The position numbers and the translations under genes were made by a program. A DNA stretch of 64,000 bases from assembly GCA_942486035.1 (NCBI GenBank), contig CALNXK010000031.1:3372001-3436000 (forward strand), written 5' to 3'. The number at the start of each line of letters is the position of its first letter. The stretch's first letter is position 1. This DNA is from Porites lobata (taxonomy: Eukaryota > Cnidaria > Anthozoa > Scleractinia > Poritidae). Shown one piece after another: positions 11,144 through 23,100 of this stretch. Below the pieces are notes generated by a model, which saw only the letters and a program-made list of their open reading frames with translations, had not been told where the DNA came from and did no database searches.

Positions 11144-14100
11144 ACGAAGTTCTGTTACCAATTAATCATAACTTTAACAAAATTTGTGATATAATAGGCT
11201 ATTTATTAAATCAAAACACAAGAAATTCGAAATTTTGTTTCGCTAGCAGTGAAAAAAAAGCCATTTAAGCGCGCGTGATGGCGCGCACTGTCCAATTACT
11301 TAGGCATGACGCGTACTGTCCTATCAAACTGTCCAATTAAGGCTGAAATCAGGGCAGTTGATAGCCAATCAGATTTGACAATTTTGGTATAGTTATGATT
11401 ATGATTACGATTATTATCAGTATTGTTATCATCATCAGACAAACAATGATAAAACATAATCATCATGTCTTCAGGACTTAATTAATCATGAGACTGCAGG
11501 GTGCTCACTACGTGAAGTCAATACTTACCATTTCAAAGTGAATAGTGTCAAATGACCTGGCACTTTCAATACAAAAATAGTTCTTGCTATGACTCATTCG
11601 TACAATGTCAGGCCACCTGTGAAAGAAAAAGACTGTACATTCCTGAACCTTCAATCGGAAAAGAGAGGGACTAGGCAAAAATACATTTATTTCAAACATA
11701 CTGAGATTTACACATGAAAAAAAGCCCGCGTAAAATTCGTCGGAATATACAACAAACCAATCAGAAAAGCGAACGACTGTGAAAATACATCGTTCGTCCA
11801 ATCAGACACGAACGATAGTACTTCACAGTGGAGGGCAACAAGCGCGCGGCTTTCTGTAAAAACAAAATGGAAGCAGAGGTGCCAAGATTTGTTCTCCTTG
11901 AAGGAACAATAGATGACCTCATAGATGAGCAAGAAAACAAAAACACGAGTGCAAAGACTGACAGAAGCGTAAGCCTGCTAACAACCTTCCTTCAAAGGGA
12001 GGAAGAGATCAGAAACGTTGAAGAAATACCTCCTGCTCAACTCAATGAATTGCTGAGCGAGTTCGTACTCACTGTCAGTCTGACAGTGAGTCACTGTCAT
12101 CTTTGGTTCTGAACCAAAGATGACACTCATTTCGAGCCCACATTACTGCGAGGTAAGATTGCCAGTTTTGAACGATACCTCAAACGGAAAAACTATCAAG
12201 CTGGTATCATCAACAATTTAGTGTTTGAGAAAACTCGCAAAACGCTGCACTCCAAGCAAAAACAGCTCAAGAAACAAGGGAGAGGCAACAAGCCAAATGC
12301 GTCTGTACCTGTAACAGAAGAGGAAATGACGGTCCTGTACAACAAAGGTCTTCTTGGAATGTCAAGTCCAGAAGTGCTTCTCAACTCTCTTTGGCTAAAC
12401 AATAGCCTCCATTTCGGTCTTCGAGGAGTGAATTCAGGAACATCACAATACGTGCTGGGGTGATGTAACTCTGAATAAAACGGCGGACGGTGTCGAGTTT
12501 TTAGAGTACAACGAACGGTAAACGAAAACACTAATCGACGCGAATGTCTCTGATGTGAGGCCTTTAGCACCGAAAATGTTTGCTACAAACAGTAGTGAGA
12601 AAGACCCAGTTGCAGTGTACAAGCTATTTGCACAGAAAAGACCTGACGGCATGACAGGAGCAGAAAGCCCGTTTTATTTGGCACTAAACCATGTGAAGGC
12701 CAGAAGCAGTTCGAGCAAATCGTGGTTCAAAGGTCGGCGTAAACAACTCGGTGGGCTGATGAAGGAAATGGTAAAGAAGGTTGGTCTGGAAATCCTAAAT
12801 TGAGAATTCACAGTGCTCAGAAAACACGGTGCAAAGTCTCAGGGACCAAGGAGTTCCAACAACCCACAAAGCACGACTCAGGGGCACCCAACGGCAATTT
12901 TCGGAAAAATATCTGTTCGGAAGACGATTTGAGATCTAGAATTTTCGGAGCATTTGCTGTAAAATTTCTTGCTTGCCTGCTCTCCTAGGATTTTCGAACA
13001 TCTACAAAATGGTATAATTACCCATTTTTAACGGAATTTGACCCCAAAAACGGCGACCTAGAATTTTCGAGAAGGTAAGTTTTTACCCCTATAATTTTCG
13101 GATCACTGGACTTTCAGCTAGGAAATCCGAACAGATGAAAAGTTTTTAGGGGATAAAAATATGCCTATATCTACCGTTTGAATACTAAAATACGTTCAAC
13201 AATGCTATGTTAAGTGGTTTTAAACTATATCCTCGTTGGGTGCCCCTGACGACTCTCCGGACACAAGAATCTTAAAAGCATCGAGAACTACAGTTCGCTT
13301 TCCACAAAACAACAGCAATCCATGTCAAACACGCTGGCGAACATATCCAATGAAAAAGCTGTCAGCCTGCCCAGTGCAACAGCGAGCAATCCTCTACCTT
13401 TGGAATTACAAAAAGCCCTGGCTCAGCCTCAGCAAAACACCAGCATCACAGACCAGAAGTTGGTACCGTTATTTAGTGGAGCAGTGATCCAAGGAAGACA
13501 GTTCTCAGTTACAATTAACACCGTGAATCAGTTGCCAAAAATAGCCCCACAAGAAAATCCGCCGTGGAAAAGACTCCGCGTCTCGTCCAGCAGTTCTGAT
13601 GAAGATTAAAGGAGAACTATTTATAAAAACCATTTCACAAAAACTACCGTATTTTGATGTACGTTCCTTTTTTTAAATAGAGAATTTCGCATTTTTAAAA
13701 CCGAGGTTGTCCCATTTTTCCCATTTTCTTTTCATACTTCACAATTCTACGCATCTGCAAATTCGCGATGCCATATTAATTATCTTTGTCTCTCTTCTAA
13801 AAGTAAAATCTCTCCATCGAAAATTAGTGTGTATCAAATAACAAAATAAAAAATATACAGTTATCAACAGAGACTGGATATCGCGCCACGTTGCGGATTT
13901 GGCAGTGTTAATAATAATTGCTCTTGCACTTAAATGGCTTCTAATCTTTGAAATTTGTCGAAACAATCTCAGTATGTATGAAATAAAAACATTACACCAT
14001 GGAGAGTGCTTGAACGATTTTTATTCACTCGTTGCTTTACATAAAAAAAACTCACTCGTTCGCTGCGCTCACTCGTTCGTTTTCTTGATGGATCGCAACT

Positions 14101-17100
14101 CGTGAATAAAAATCGTTCGTGCGCACTTTCTATGGAATAATCTGTACCAAGAGAGGATAAAGGGGACAGAGAAGGCATCCCCCATACACATACTATTCCA
14201 TAGGTAATTCGTCTCGAGTTATTTTTAAGACCAAAGATCCCAAGGGGGATTAGACAACAGCCAATCACATAGCGCGAATGTGTTCCGCGTGGATGACCCA
14301 CACTCAGAGCCACGCGTCCTTCAAGAATTGACGCAGAACAAAATGGCAGAAGACGCGGAGAGCGATATTGCCATTCGTTTTGTCGACGAAAACTACCACA
14401 GAGGGAATTCTGCTAAAGCTGCGTCAGCGAAACGGAAATTAAAAAAGAATCGCCCTTCCTCTCTTGTATAGAGATAACAGTACGGCAGGAAAATCCTTAA
14501 CACACTGATCAACAGTTTGAAGAGAGCAATTTCTGGTTTGATATTTATTCTTTTATTAGTCTTTTATTATTCAACAAAAATAACACTTGGCGTCCTACCT
14601 GCATTATTGTACAAACGACCGGTTTCAAAAGACCGGCGAAAGCACTGAGGTTACGACAACCTCGAGTAAACTGATTTCAAGGGTTGTCAAAGAGTCCAGC
14701 GATTCCCTTTTCCCAAGTGAGCGCCGGCTCATTTCGCTTCAATATTCAGGAATGCTCTCGATCTCTTTACCCTTTGACTGCCTTTCGCCCGACATGTTTT
14801 GCACGGCGTTTAGTCATGCGAAACCTCCACGAAACATCCACGCAGCGCGCGAGGTAACTTTATCCCGATTCTAAAAATAACTCGAGACGAATTACCTATG
14901 GAATAGGGTGTGTATGAGGGATGCCTTCTTTGTCCCCTTTATCCTCTCTTGTCTCTACTTATGGTATTATTTTTAGCAAATTTCTACTTAACTTAATGCT
15001 CATGTTAGTCAAGAAATAACTTCCAATTTTCTAATGTACTGCATTGCTTTTTCTTACATCACATTTTAGTGTCCATTCATAATATGTTCTCTAACAGCAT
15101 TTACAAAGTTTCAAATATTCTTTGATACAATGCCCTCACGTTTTATTATAAGAATGTTATCCACAGTTAGCACATTGACTTTTTTGTATAACATTAGTAA
15201 GGTATAATTGTGCTCTGACTATTTTCAATCCGATCAGTCTAGAGCTGACATAGTGTCCATGTGTACGATGCTGACTCAGAAAAAAAAAAATTAACACACA
15301 AGCACGCAAGGAAGGTGCTTCTATGTCAAATATAGGTGGCACCTCCTGGAGATCTCTTAACAATAGCTGCCTAATGAAAGCAGGAAGTGCCATAATTTCC
15401 TTTAATTGTAAAAACAAATCTCACCATTTTCAGCCTACAAGTTCACTTTGCATCTGTGCATGACAACCATGTTTTTTTCTTTACACTCACCTGAAGTATA
15501 CTGGTGGTATGCCATGTGGATGTCGAACAACAATACCAACAAAAGATGCACCAACTAATATGATGAAACCATCTTTGTCCTAATTATAACAAACACAACA
15601 TAATCACTAAAACACTTCACAAACCCTTTGTAAAATGTGGTTAAATAAAATTTAGGCTAAGCTAAACCCGAGACAATGCTGGCCAGCATTCTCTTGATTG
15701 TGATTTTCGGGGACGCCCTATGACTTCGCAAAGGCCTTTGGGTTTAACAGCTTTTCGGCTGAGGTCAACCCAAATTGTTACCTTCACGTTGCTTTTCATT
15801 GCTCGTGCTAGTTAGTTTGCTACCCGTGTTATCCGTTCTCCCGTTTTTTGCTGGTATAACTTCCTCTGGTTCAACGAAGCACAGCCTGCAATCGGCGCTG
15901 TTTTCCTTGGATGCGGCTGCTTAAGCGCCTTCGGAGTCTGGTGATGCAACAATATCATGAACTGTTAATGATTCTGCTGCTGCAGCGCTGGGCACCACAC
16001 CTTCCCTAGAGATGGCCGCTCTTATTTCGCGGTCGGTACAGGAGGCGATGGCTGCCGAGCGAGCTCGTTGGCGCGGCCCGGAGGTTTGTCAGTCGTCGCA
16101 AGCTTCATCCTCGTTCTCGATTCCTGGCGACGCTGGGGGTGTTTCCTTGGCCTTGGATTTGTCCGCGGCGAGTTTCTTGGCGTCTGGCGCTGGCTTTCAG
16201 GGACCTAACCCTAGTGTGTCCTGTTGTTAGTCCGTCGTTTGTTCCGACGTTCGCTGCTCCGACGATGTCGCTCGCCCCGTTTACTTTGAACGCTGTCAAC
16301 TTATCGCCAAGCGCGACTCGCGATGTCGCCGCCTTATCAGTTCCTTGAGGGCTGCCCCGTACTCATGTTTCGACCTTAAAAACAACGTCGACGGATCGAG
16401 GATATTGCGAGCTGGTGCGATACCTCTGGCATTTTCTTCCTCGTGCTGGTGTCTCATTTTCCGCATCTTTGAAAGGATTTGATCCAGTATCAACTCCTTA
16501 TTCTCCGCACTTACAGCCATTACAGCGGTCGAGTATGGCTCGCGTATCATGCTTTCCGCGAGCACGCCGCGACGTCAAAACTGGCCGACTGGTCCGCCAT
16601 GAAGGTTCAGTTGTTCAATTCTCCAGCCGCTGGGCCTGCTGTTCGCGTCTCATCGGCGCAATCGTCAACCCGTCCTGAACCTACTGGCGACTGTCATTCC
16701 CAAGAAAGGCCAGCCGGGGAAATGGCGTATGATTGTGGATCTCTCGTCTCCCGCGAGTGCTAGCGTGAATAATGGCATAAGTTCCGAGGAGTTCTCAATG
16801 CATTACATCAAAGTGGATGAAATCATAAGGATGGTTTCTAAGTATGGTCCAGGAACTTTGATGGCTAAGTTCGATGTTGAAACCGCTTACCACAGTATCG
16901 CTGTGCACCCAGACGACAGGTTTCTCTTCTGAATGAAATGGCGTGGCTAATATTTTGTCGACTTACCCTTCCCGATACTCCTGAAAAAGCACAATCTTTC
17001 CGACCTTTGCACTATTTGGATGACTTCATCACAGCAGGCCCCGCTCAGTCAGACCAATGTGCAAGTAATTTGTCCATAGCAATTTCCATTTGCCGCTCTC

Positions 17101-20100
17101 TGGGTCTACCACGCCATCCGAGCAAATGCATTGGCCCTTGCACTTGTATGCTAGTTCTGGGTATCGACTTGAATTTGGAGCAGCAGACAGCTCGCCTTCC
17201 TGCAGACAAACTGGCAGCCTTGAAGGGTCTCATCTACTCCTAGCTTAGTCAAAGATGGTGTACGAGGCAGCAGTTGGAACCGCTCATCGGCCATCTTCAC
17301 CGTGCTACTAGAGTTGTGTGGCCAGAACGCTCCTTCTTGCGGCGCATGATTAACCTTCTTTGCTGTTTCCGGAGGAGAGACCACCTTATTCGTCTGTATC
17401 GGGAGTTCCATTTGGATTTACACTGGTGGCACGAATTACTCACCATCTGACACGGAGTTAGTTTTGATCTTATCCTAAATGTCGACTCCCATAGATTTAA
17501 AGGTCGCCTCCGATGCTGCCGGCTCCTTGGGCTTCGAGGCCTACTTACAAGGGCAGTGGTGCTTGGTTTCCGTGTCAGGCTCAACAGTCGATTGCATATA
17601 AAGATCTCTTCCCTGTTGTGGTGGCACCTTTCACATGGGGTCCTCAGTGGTTCCGGAAACATATTATGTTTTACTCTGACAATGAGGCTGTGGTTCACAT
17701 GCTGACGTCCAAAGGTCCCCTTTAGTAGATTGTCTTAGACTGCAAAGGGTTCTTATGGGAATTAGGCGTTCGCAAGGTGACTCGACAGCTCTACACTTAC
17801 CAGTTACGGACTCTATTCCGTCCATCGCTTACAAGTCTTTGGATCTAGCTCGGTATAACCACAGCATGCTTGGGGCTGACTGCAGGCGGCGTGCGTCACG
17901 AGATTCGACCAATCAGAATGCGTCATTTGTAGAGCGCCTTTCGCGCTCGGAAAGAGCCGTTTTCAGAGGTATATGTGGTGAAATTTTCGCTTTATTCCAA
18001 GCTTGTGTAGGCAATTTCGACACTATACCGCCGAGGAAAGTTGTTGGAACACTTTATCTTGACAGTAGTTGCGTTATTTTTAAATATTTTGCTTTCTTGA
18101 GCGTTTGTGACAAGTTTGAATTGCTCGGTCATGTGCAAGCCGCAATGATGATTTGAGTGTTATTTTCGCCGTTCTACTTGCATTCATTAATGGTTACTGT
18201 TACCGGCTTTATCGGATTATTTTGGTCAATTTGTTACTTCAACCTTTCTTCTTTGTAAATTTTGGGGTATACCCGGGTCTACCCCTGTTAGTTTCCCCGT
18301 TATGAGGTGTTGAAAGTGTCTTGGAATGAACAGATTGTCTCAGCCAAGTAGCAAAAGTCCCGGGAAACGGGCTGAGAAACTTGCCGAAGCGAAAGCCGAC
18401 GTGAAGCGAGTAACGCAAAATCCAGGAAGAGTTTGTTTCATTTTAAATCAGAAAAGGCAAATAAGTTTGAATAACCTTTGGAAACAAAACATTTTTCATA
18501 ACCCAGTGCGGAAACTGAAAGCGTGTCTTTAAAATAATTTGCACACAGTGCGTGCTATGTGTATGCAAATCCTCATGTAAATTTACGCCAGGGAATAAAT
18601 CTCAATCAAAACACAAAACCATTATCGAAGATTGTAGACAACATCATACAGGATTTTAAAACTGTGAGGTTAGGTTGATAACAAAATCGATTCACTGCGC
18701 TCACTTGAATGAACGTACAGCACAAGATTGTGGTTTATTTCTGCGGCCGTAGCTTCGGTGAAATTCCTATTATGCTGTAGCTGTTCGGGCGCTACTTTTG
18801 GTCTGTTTTTGACTTGCCTATAGAAGATTTATTTGCTTATAAGGATTACAAACAGTCATTGTTTGCAAAATAATATAAAATTGCCGGTGAACATAAAATT
18901 GTTATGCGAGACGATGCAAGATGTCTCACCTTGCTCTTTGTTCGCGCTCCCCTTCCTTGCCCGGTTAATAAAGTCAGTCAAAAGTTACTGTTAAAAGGAC
19001 GAATTTTTTATTTAAGCAAATCCAGGTATGAGCTACAGATATCTTTCACTCTTGTGAGATAAAAATATACATATAAGCACAGCCCTAAAGAGTACCTAAA
19101 ATCTTCTGAGAAGCAGGAAATCGCCGCCTAAAATCGCACCTTCGATCGTCTCCGAATCGCGTTAAACTTATTGAAATTACCTTATGAAGCTAATATCAAG
19201 CATGCATCTAAACCCAGTATAAGATGTTGAAAATTCTCCAAATCGCTCTCCTCCGTAATGTTTTTCAGAAAAGGAAGCAGTGTTTTGATCGCGGGTTTTG
19301 ATTTATCTCTCTCTTACGAGATGCGAACTCGACCGTGTCACGATTGAAATGAGACGCATACCTTATTACAGGAAATTAACGCTCCATGAAATTAACGCGA
19401 ATCGTTAAAATTCGCGTTAATTTTGTTGAGCGTTAATTTCCGCGACGTTAATTAAGTGCAGCGTTAATTTCCAGTATTTTAACCGCAATTTTGGAATCTG
19501 TGCAGACATTCTTGACACCTAAAAAACATTAACGTACAAGCTTTCTTTTTTTCCATTTACTCTTTATTTTTCATCTTTCACAAAAGCTAAGGCGAAGGTT
19601 TACAATATTTCGAGTTCATCTTCATCGTTGTCGCTGTCAGAAGTGATGTCAATAATTTCCTTTATTATGAAATTCTACCTCCTCTTTCGCGTTAATTTTC
19701 TTTATTCGAAAATCGTTTTCCATAAAATTCGCGTTAATTTAAGTCGCGTTAATTTCCAATACCTCAATTTCATGCAGCGTTAATTTTCTATAATAAGGTA
19801 AACAGTTTTACCCATGAACCTTTGTGGGTCGTGACGCACACCGCCCGGGCTGCCTGAACCTTGGCTTATTTTGGCTTTTTACGGTCAGCGGAATTTACGG
19901 TTCCCAACTAAGCAAGTTTTGTCCCAGATCGTCATCTCGGTATTTCGGATTTTGCTATTGACTCCAAAACGTCTCCCTCCGGTGTACGAGTACACATCAA
20001 GGTCTCTAAGACTGACGCCAGTGTAATATCAATAACATGATTTTAATCGGACAGAAACCTGTCAGTCAAGTTTGGAACTCGATGTATTGATGAATGTCTG

Positions 20101-23100
20101 GGATAGTTGCTGATTGGAACCAAAATAAACATTAACTGTAGATACCTTAGCAGGGTAGTATTCATCCCCAAATCCATCCATCTTCTGAGTAATGATAACA
20201 AACTCTAATTCTGCTTCCTCTCTTGTCATGCCCCTAATATCAGATACACACATCACATTACAAGACAAATAAAATGGGATCTTAAGGACATCAGCTCAGA
20301 AGAAATTTATCAGGAGAGGTCAGTACTTATGAGTAATGCGGACTTGCTTAGAAAACAGAAGCAGTTCCGTGCTCTAACAACACTTGGAAGTTCCTGTTGG
20401 TTTACTAATACCCTCTCGACTTATTTTAATTTCTGTATGTATCACAAAATGCTCATCAACCTGCATTTCACAGTAGAAATAATTTATAAGAAAAGCCACA
20501 ATCAGCTGCTACTTTTTTCAACATTTTCAAAAACATTTCCACCAATGATTGCTATTAACCTTACCTGTACTGCTGATATAAATTTACGACCTGCAAGTCA
20601 ATGAAGAAATAATACTAATAAAGACTAAAATACAATGCAATATTCAGTTGATTTAGGAAACAGACCACCGGTAAGTAGAGTTTACATTGATTGAAAACTT
20701 CAGTCAAACATTTATTTGTATGTTTTACGGAAAATTGATTGTATCATTGTATCGCGCTTCGCTCTTTCATGTGCTGTAGAGTTGCAAAGGGTTTCTATTG
20801 CATTGCTGTTGGTCTGTCTTTCGAGTGATGTTGATGTTTGAAAATAGCCTCCGGCTCTGCCATTCGAACATGAGAAGTTTTAATAATGACAAGTTTCAGC
20901 AGATTATTAAGGACATTCATTAAGTACAGAAATCGATGTGCTTGTTTTAACTGAATCTTGGTTAGGTTCCTCTCCTCTGAATGATGAATACAGCATCCCA
21001 GGTAGATATCTTGAACATAAGGACAGGATTGGCAATAATGGAGGTTGTGTTCTGATGAATGTAATCAGTAGTTACAACAATGTATAACATGGCATATAAA
21101 CGTATCCTTAAGTTACAGACAAATGACACTGAACTTCTCTATCCTTCAAATCAACTTGTCCTATTATTGTTGCTGGTATTTATTGTGTGCCAGACTTCAT
21201 TGCAGAGATGGACTCCAAGCTTGAAACCCTCATAGAAAATATTTATGTCGGGAGTAAGGAAGCCCCGCTACTTGGCGATTTTAACATCAAGAGCGGCGGA
21301 ACCTTAACCATCACATCGTAAAGTACCTTTCCATCACATAGGCAAAACGCAAGCACTTCCTCAACTCATTTGATCAAAACTCATCATTGAAAGAATTCTG
21401 GAAACATCTTAAGAGTGCTGTTGGGCAAATGAGCAAGCCTAAGTCTCACAAATAAGAGTTGGCACAGAAAACATCATCAACGAGCCGAATGAAATGGCAA
21501 ATGCCTTTTTAATGAATTCTTTACTTCTGTGGCCACTATACGTACCTACAGGGAAGGGACTGAAACTGATGCGGTTTCAGCACCAAACTCCATGAAGCTA
21601 AAAGCATTCATTAATAGCCAAACTACCCGCGAAAACAAGTTTGAAGTACCAGAGATCATGCAGAAATTTGTTCTGAATTATCTCAGCAAACTGCAAGTTG
21701 GCAAAACAACAGGCCTTGATGGTATCAGTGCTCAATTACTGTGTGCCGCCGCAACCTGCTATAACGTCTTCCTTGACAAAGGTCATCAATATGAGTACCA
21801 ATACTGGAAATTAAAAACTTTCCGGGGCTTTGGAAAGAATAAGCTAGAGTCTGTCCTGTCTATAAGGCTGGAGACCGACTGAGCACAGCATTATTTTAGC
21901 CATCCTTTCTAAGGTACTTGAGAGAAATGTACACATCTCAATGTATGAGTACCTCATCAAACACAATCTTATGAGTATACACCAATCAGGATTCCATTCC
22001 CATCTCTATTGTGATAGAGCTTTGATAAAGTTAGTAGACACCTTAGTTACCAACATGGATAACGGATTGATATCTGGTTTAAATCTTATTGATTACCACT
22101 AGGCTTTTGACCTGATTGACCATGCTATATTGTTAAAGAAACGCGCCATCTATGGAGTCTCAGGTAGATGACTCTCGAGTGGTTCAACTCATATCTTAAG
22201 GAATGTAAGCAGAAAGTCATGATACAAAGACGACTATCGTCTCCTCAATCTATTACCACTGGCGTTCCTCAAGGTTCGATCTCAGTCCCCTATTATTATT
22301 ATACCTGCCACTTCCAGTGAAGTCTCACTGGAAGTACTGTCGAAATTTATGCTGATGATACAACACAAATTACATGGGTATATACTGTTGAAGAGGTAGG
22401 GACCATCATCACTCATGAACTACGGCTTCAAAGTAGACAGGTCGATGAAAATAAAATGGTTTTACACCATAGCAAGACAAAGTCAATAACTGTCTGCAGC
22501 AAGCCAAAGTTTCGGGGCTCGGTTGGTAAAAATCTTAAAGTGAGAACAGATAAGCACATAAGGGCCAACTTGATTCTTTAGCGGAAGATGAACTACTTGG
22601 CCTAAAGTTAGACAACTGTTTAACATGGGACAACATATGGCTTGTGTTAAAGAAAAAATAGGGAACTTGGACTTGGCCTACTGAAAAGAACAAAGAAACT
22701 TCTTTTGCTAAAAGCAAGCACTTTGTTCCACATGTATAACTCAATTATCCAGCCAATACTGGAAAATGGAGTGGTTGTCTGGGGACCCAGGAACAAACGG
22801 CACATCCAAGAATTATCAAATTGCAGAAAAGATGTGCCAGAATACTCCTGGACAAAAAAATGACACACTCCATCATGACCTCTATTCAAAGACCTGAATA
22901 TCTTGCCGTTTGATAAAAGACTGGGCTACTCGTGGAATATCTTAGTTTTCATTAGGCCCTCAACAATCTCGCACCAAATAACATAAGAGCTATGTTAACA
23001 ATGTCTAATGACATTCATAATGCGAGCACAAGAAATGCAAAGCATACTTTGATACTACCAAAAGTTAGGACTAGTATGGCAAAAACTGCTTTTAAGTTTT

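Larger units (their letters stand above)
11867..13609 (+). pseudogene. Crypton-derived DUF3504 (KIAA1958-like) tyrosine-recombinase pseudogene
   Basis: Intronless, inside the FERM intron between exons 8 and 9, on the opposite strand. From ATG 11867: MEAEVPRFVLLEGTIDDLI, then an N-terminal helical domain, ALLERGK-like text at 12146, VPVTEEEMTVLYNKGLLGM (12310), WLNNSLHFGLRG (12392), RPLAPKMFA (12558), KSWFKGRRKQLGGLM (12720), LSGHKNLKSIENYSSLS (13255-13305) and the C-terminal FSGAVIQGRQFSVTINTVNQ, ending at 13609. This is the DUF3504 fold derived from Crypton recombinases. Recombinase landmarks are R in FGLRG, HSAQ (normally HxxR, so Arg is lost), H in SGHKN and Y in IENY. Disablements: a 33-nt insert with a stop at 12079-12111, a frameshift near 12430, a nonsense codon near 12522, a frameshift near 12800 and a MITE at 12879-13248. 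Confidence 0.85.

Noticed and set aside
11828..11866. Start of the DUF3504 ORF at 11828
   Set aside because: That codon is GTG; the first ATG in frame is at 11867 and matches the family-like start.
14344..14471. MAEDAESDIAIRF ORF as a host gene
   Set aside because: Only 42 codons, enclosed by long TIRs; treated as part of the transposon.
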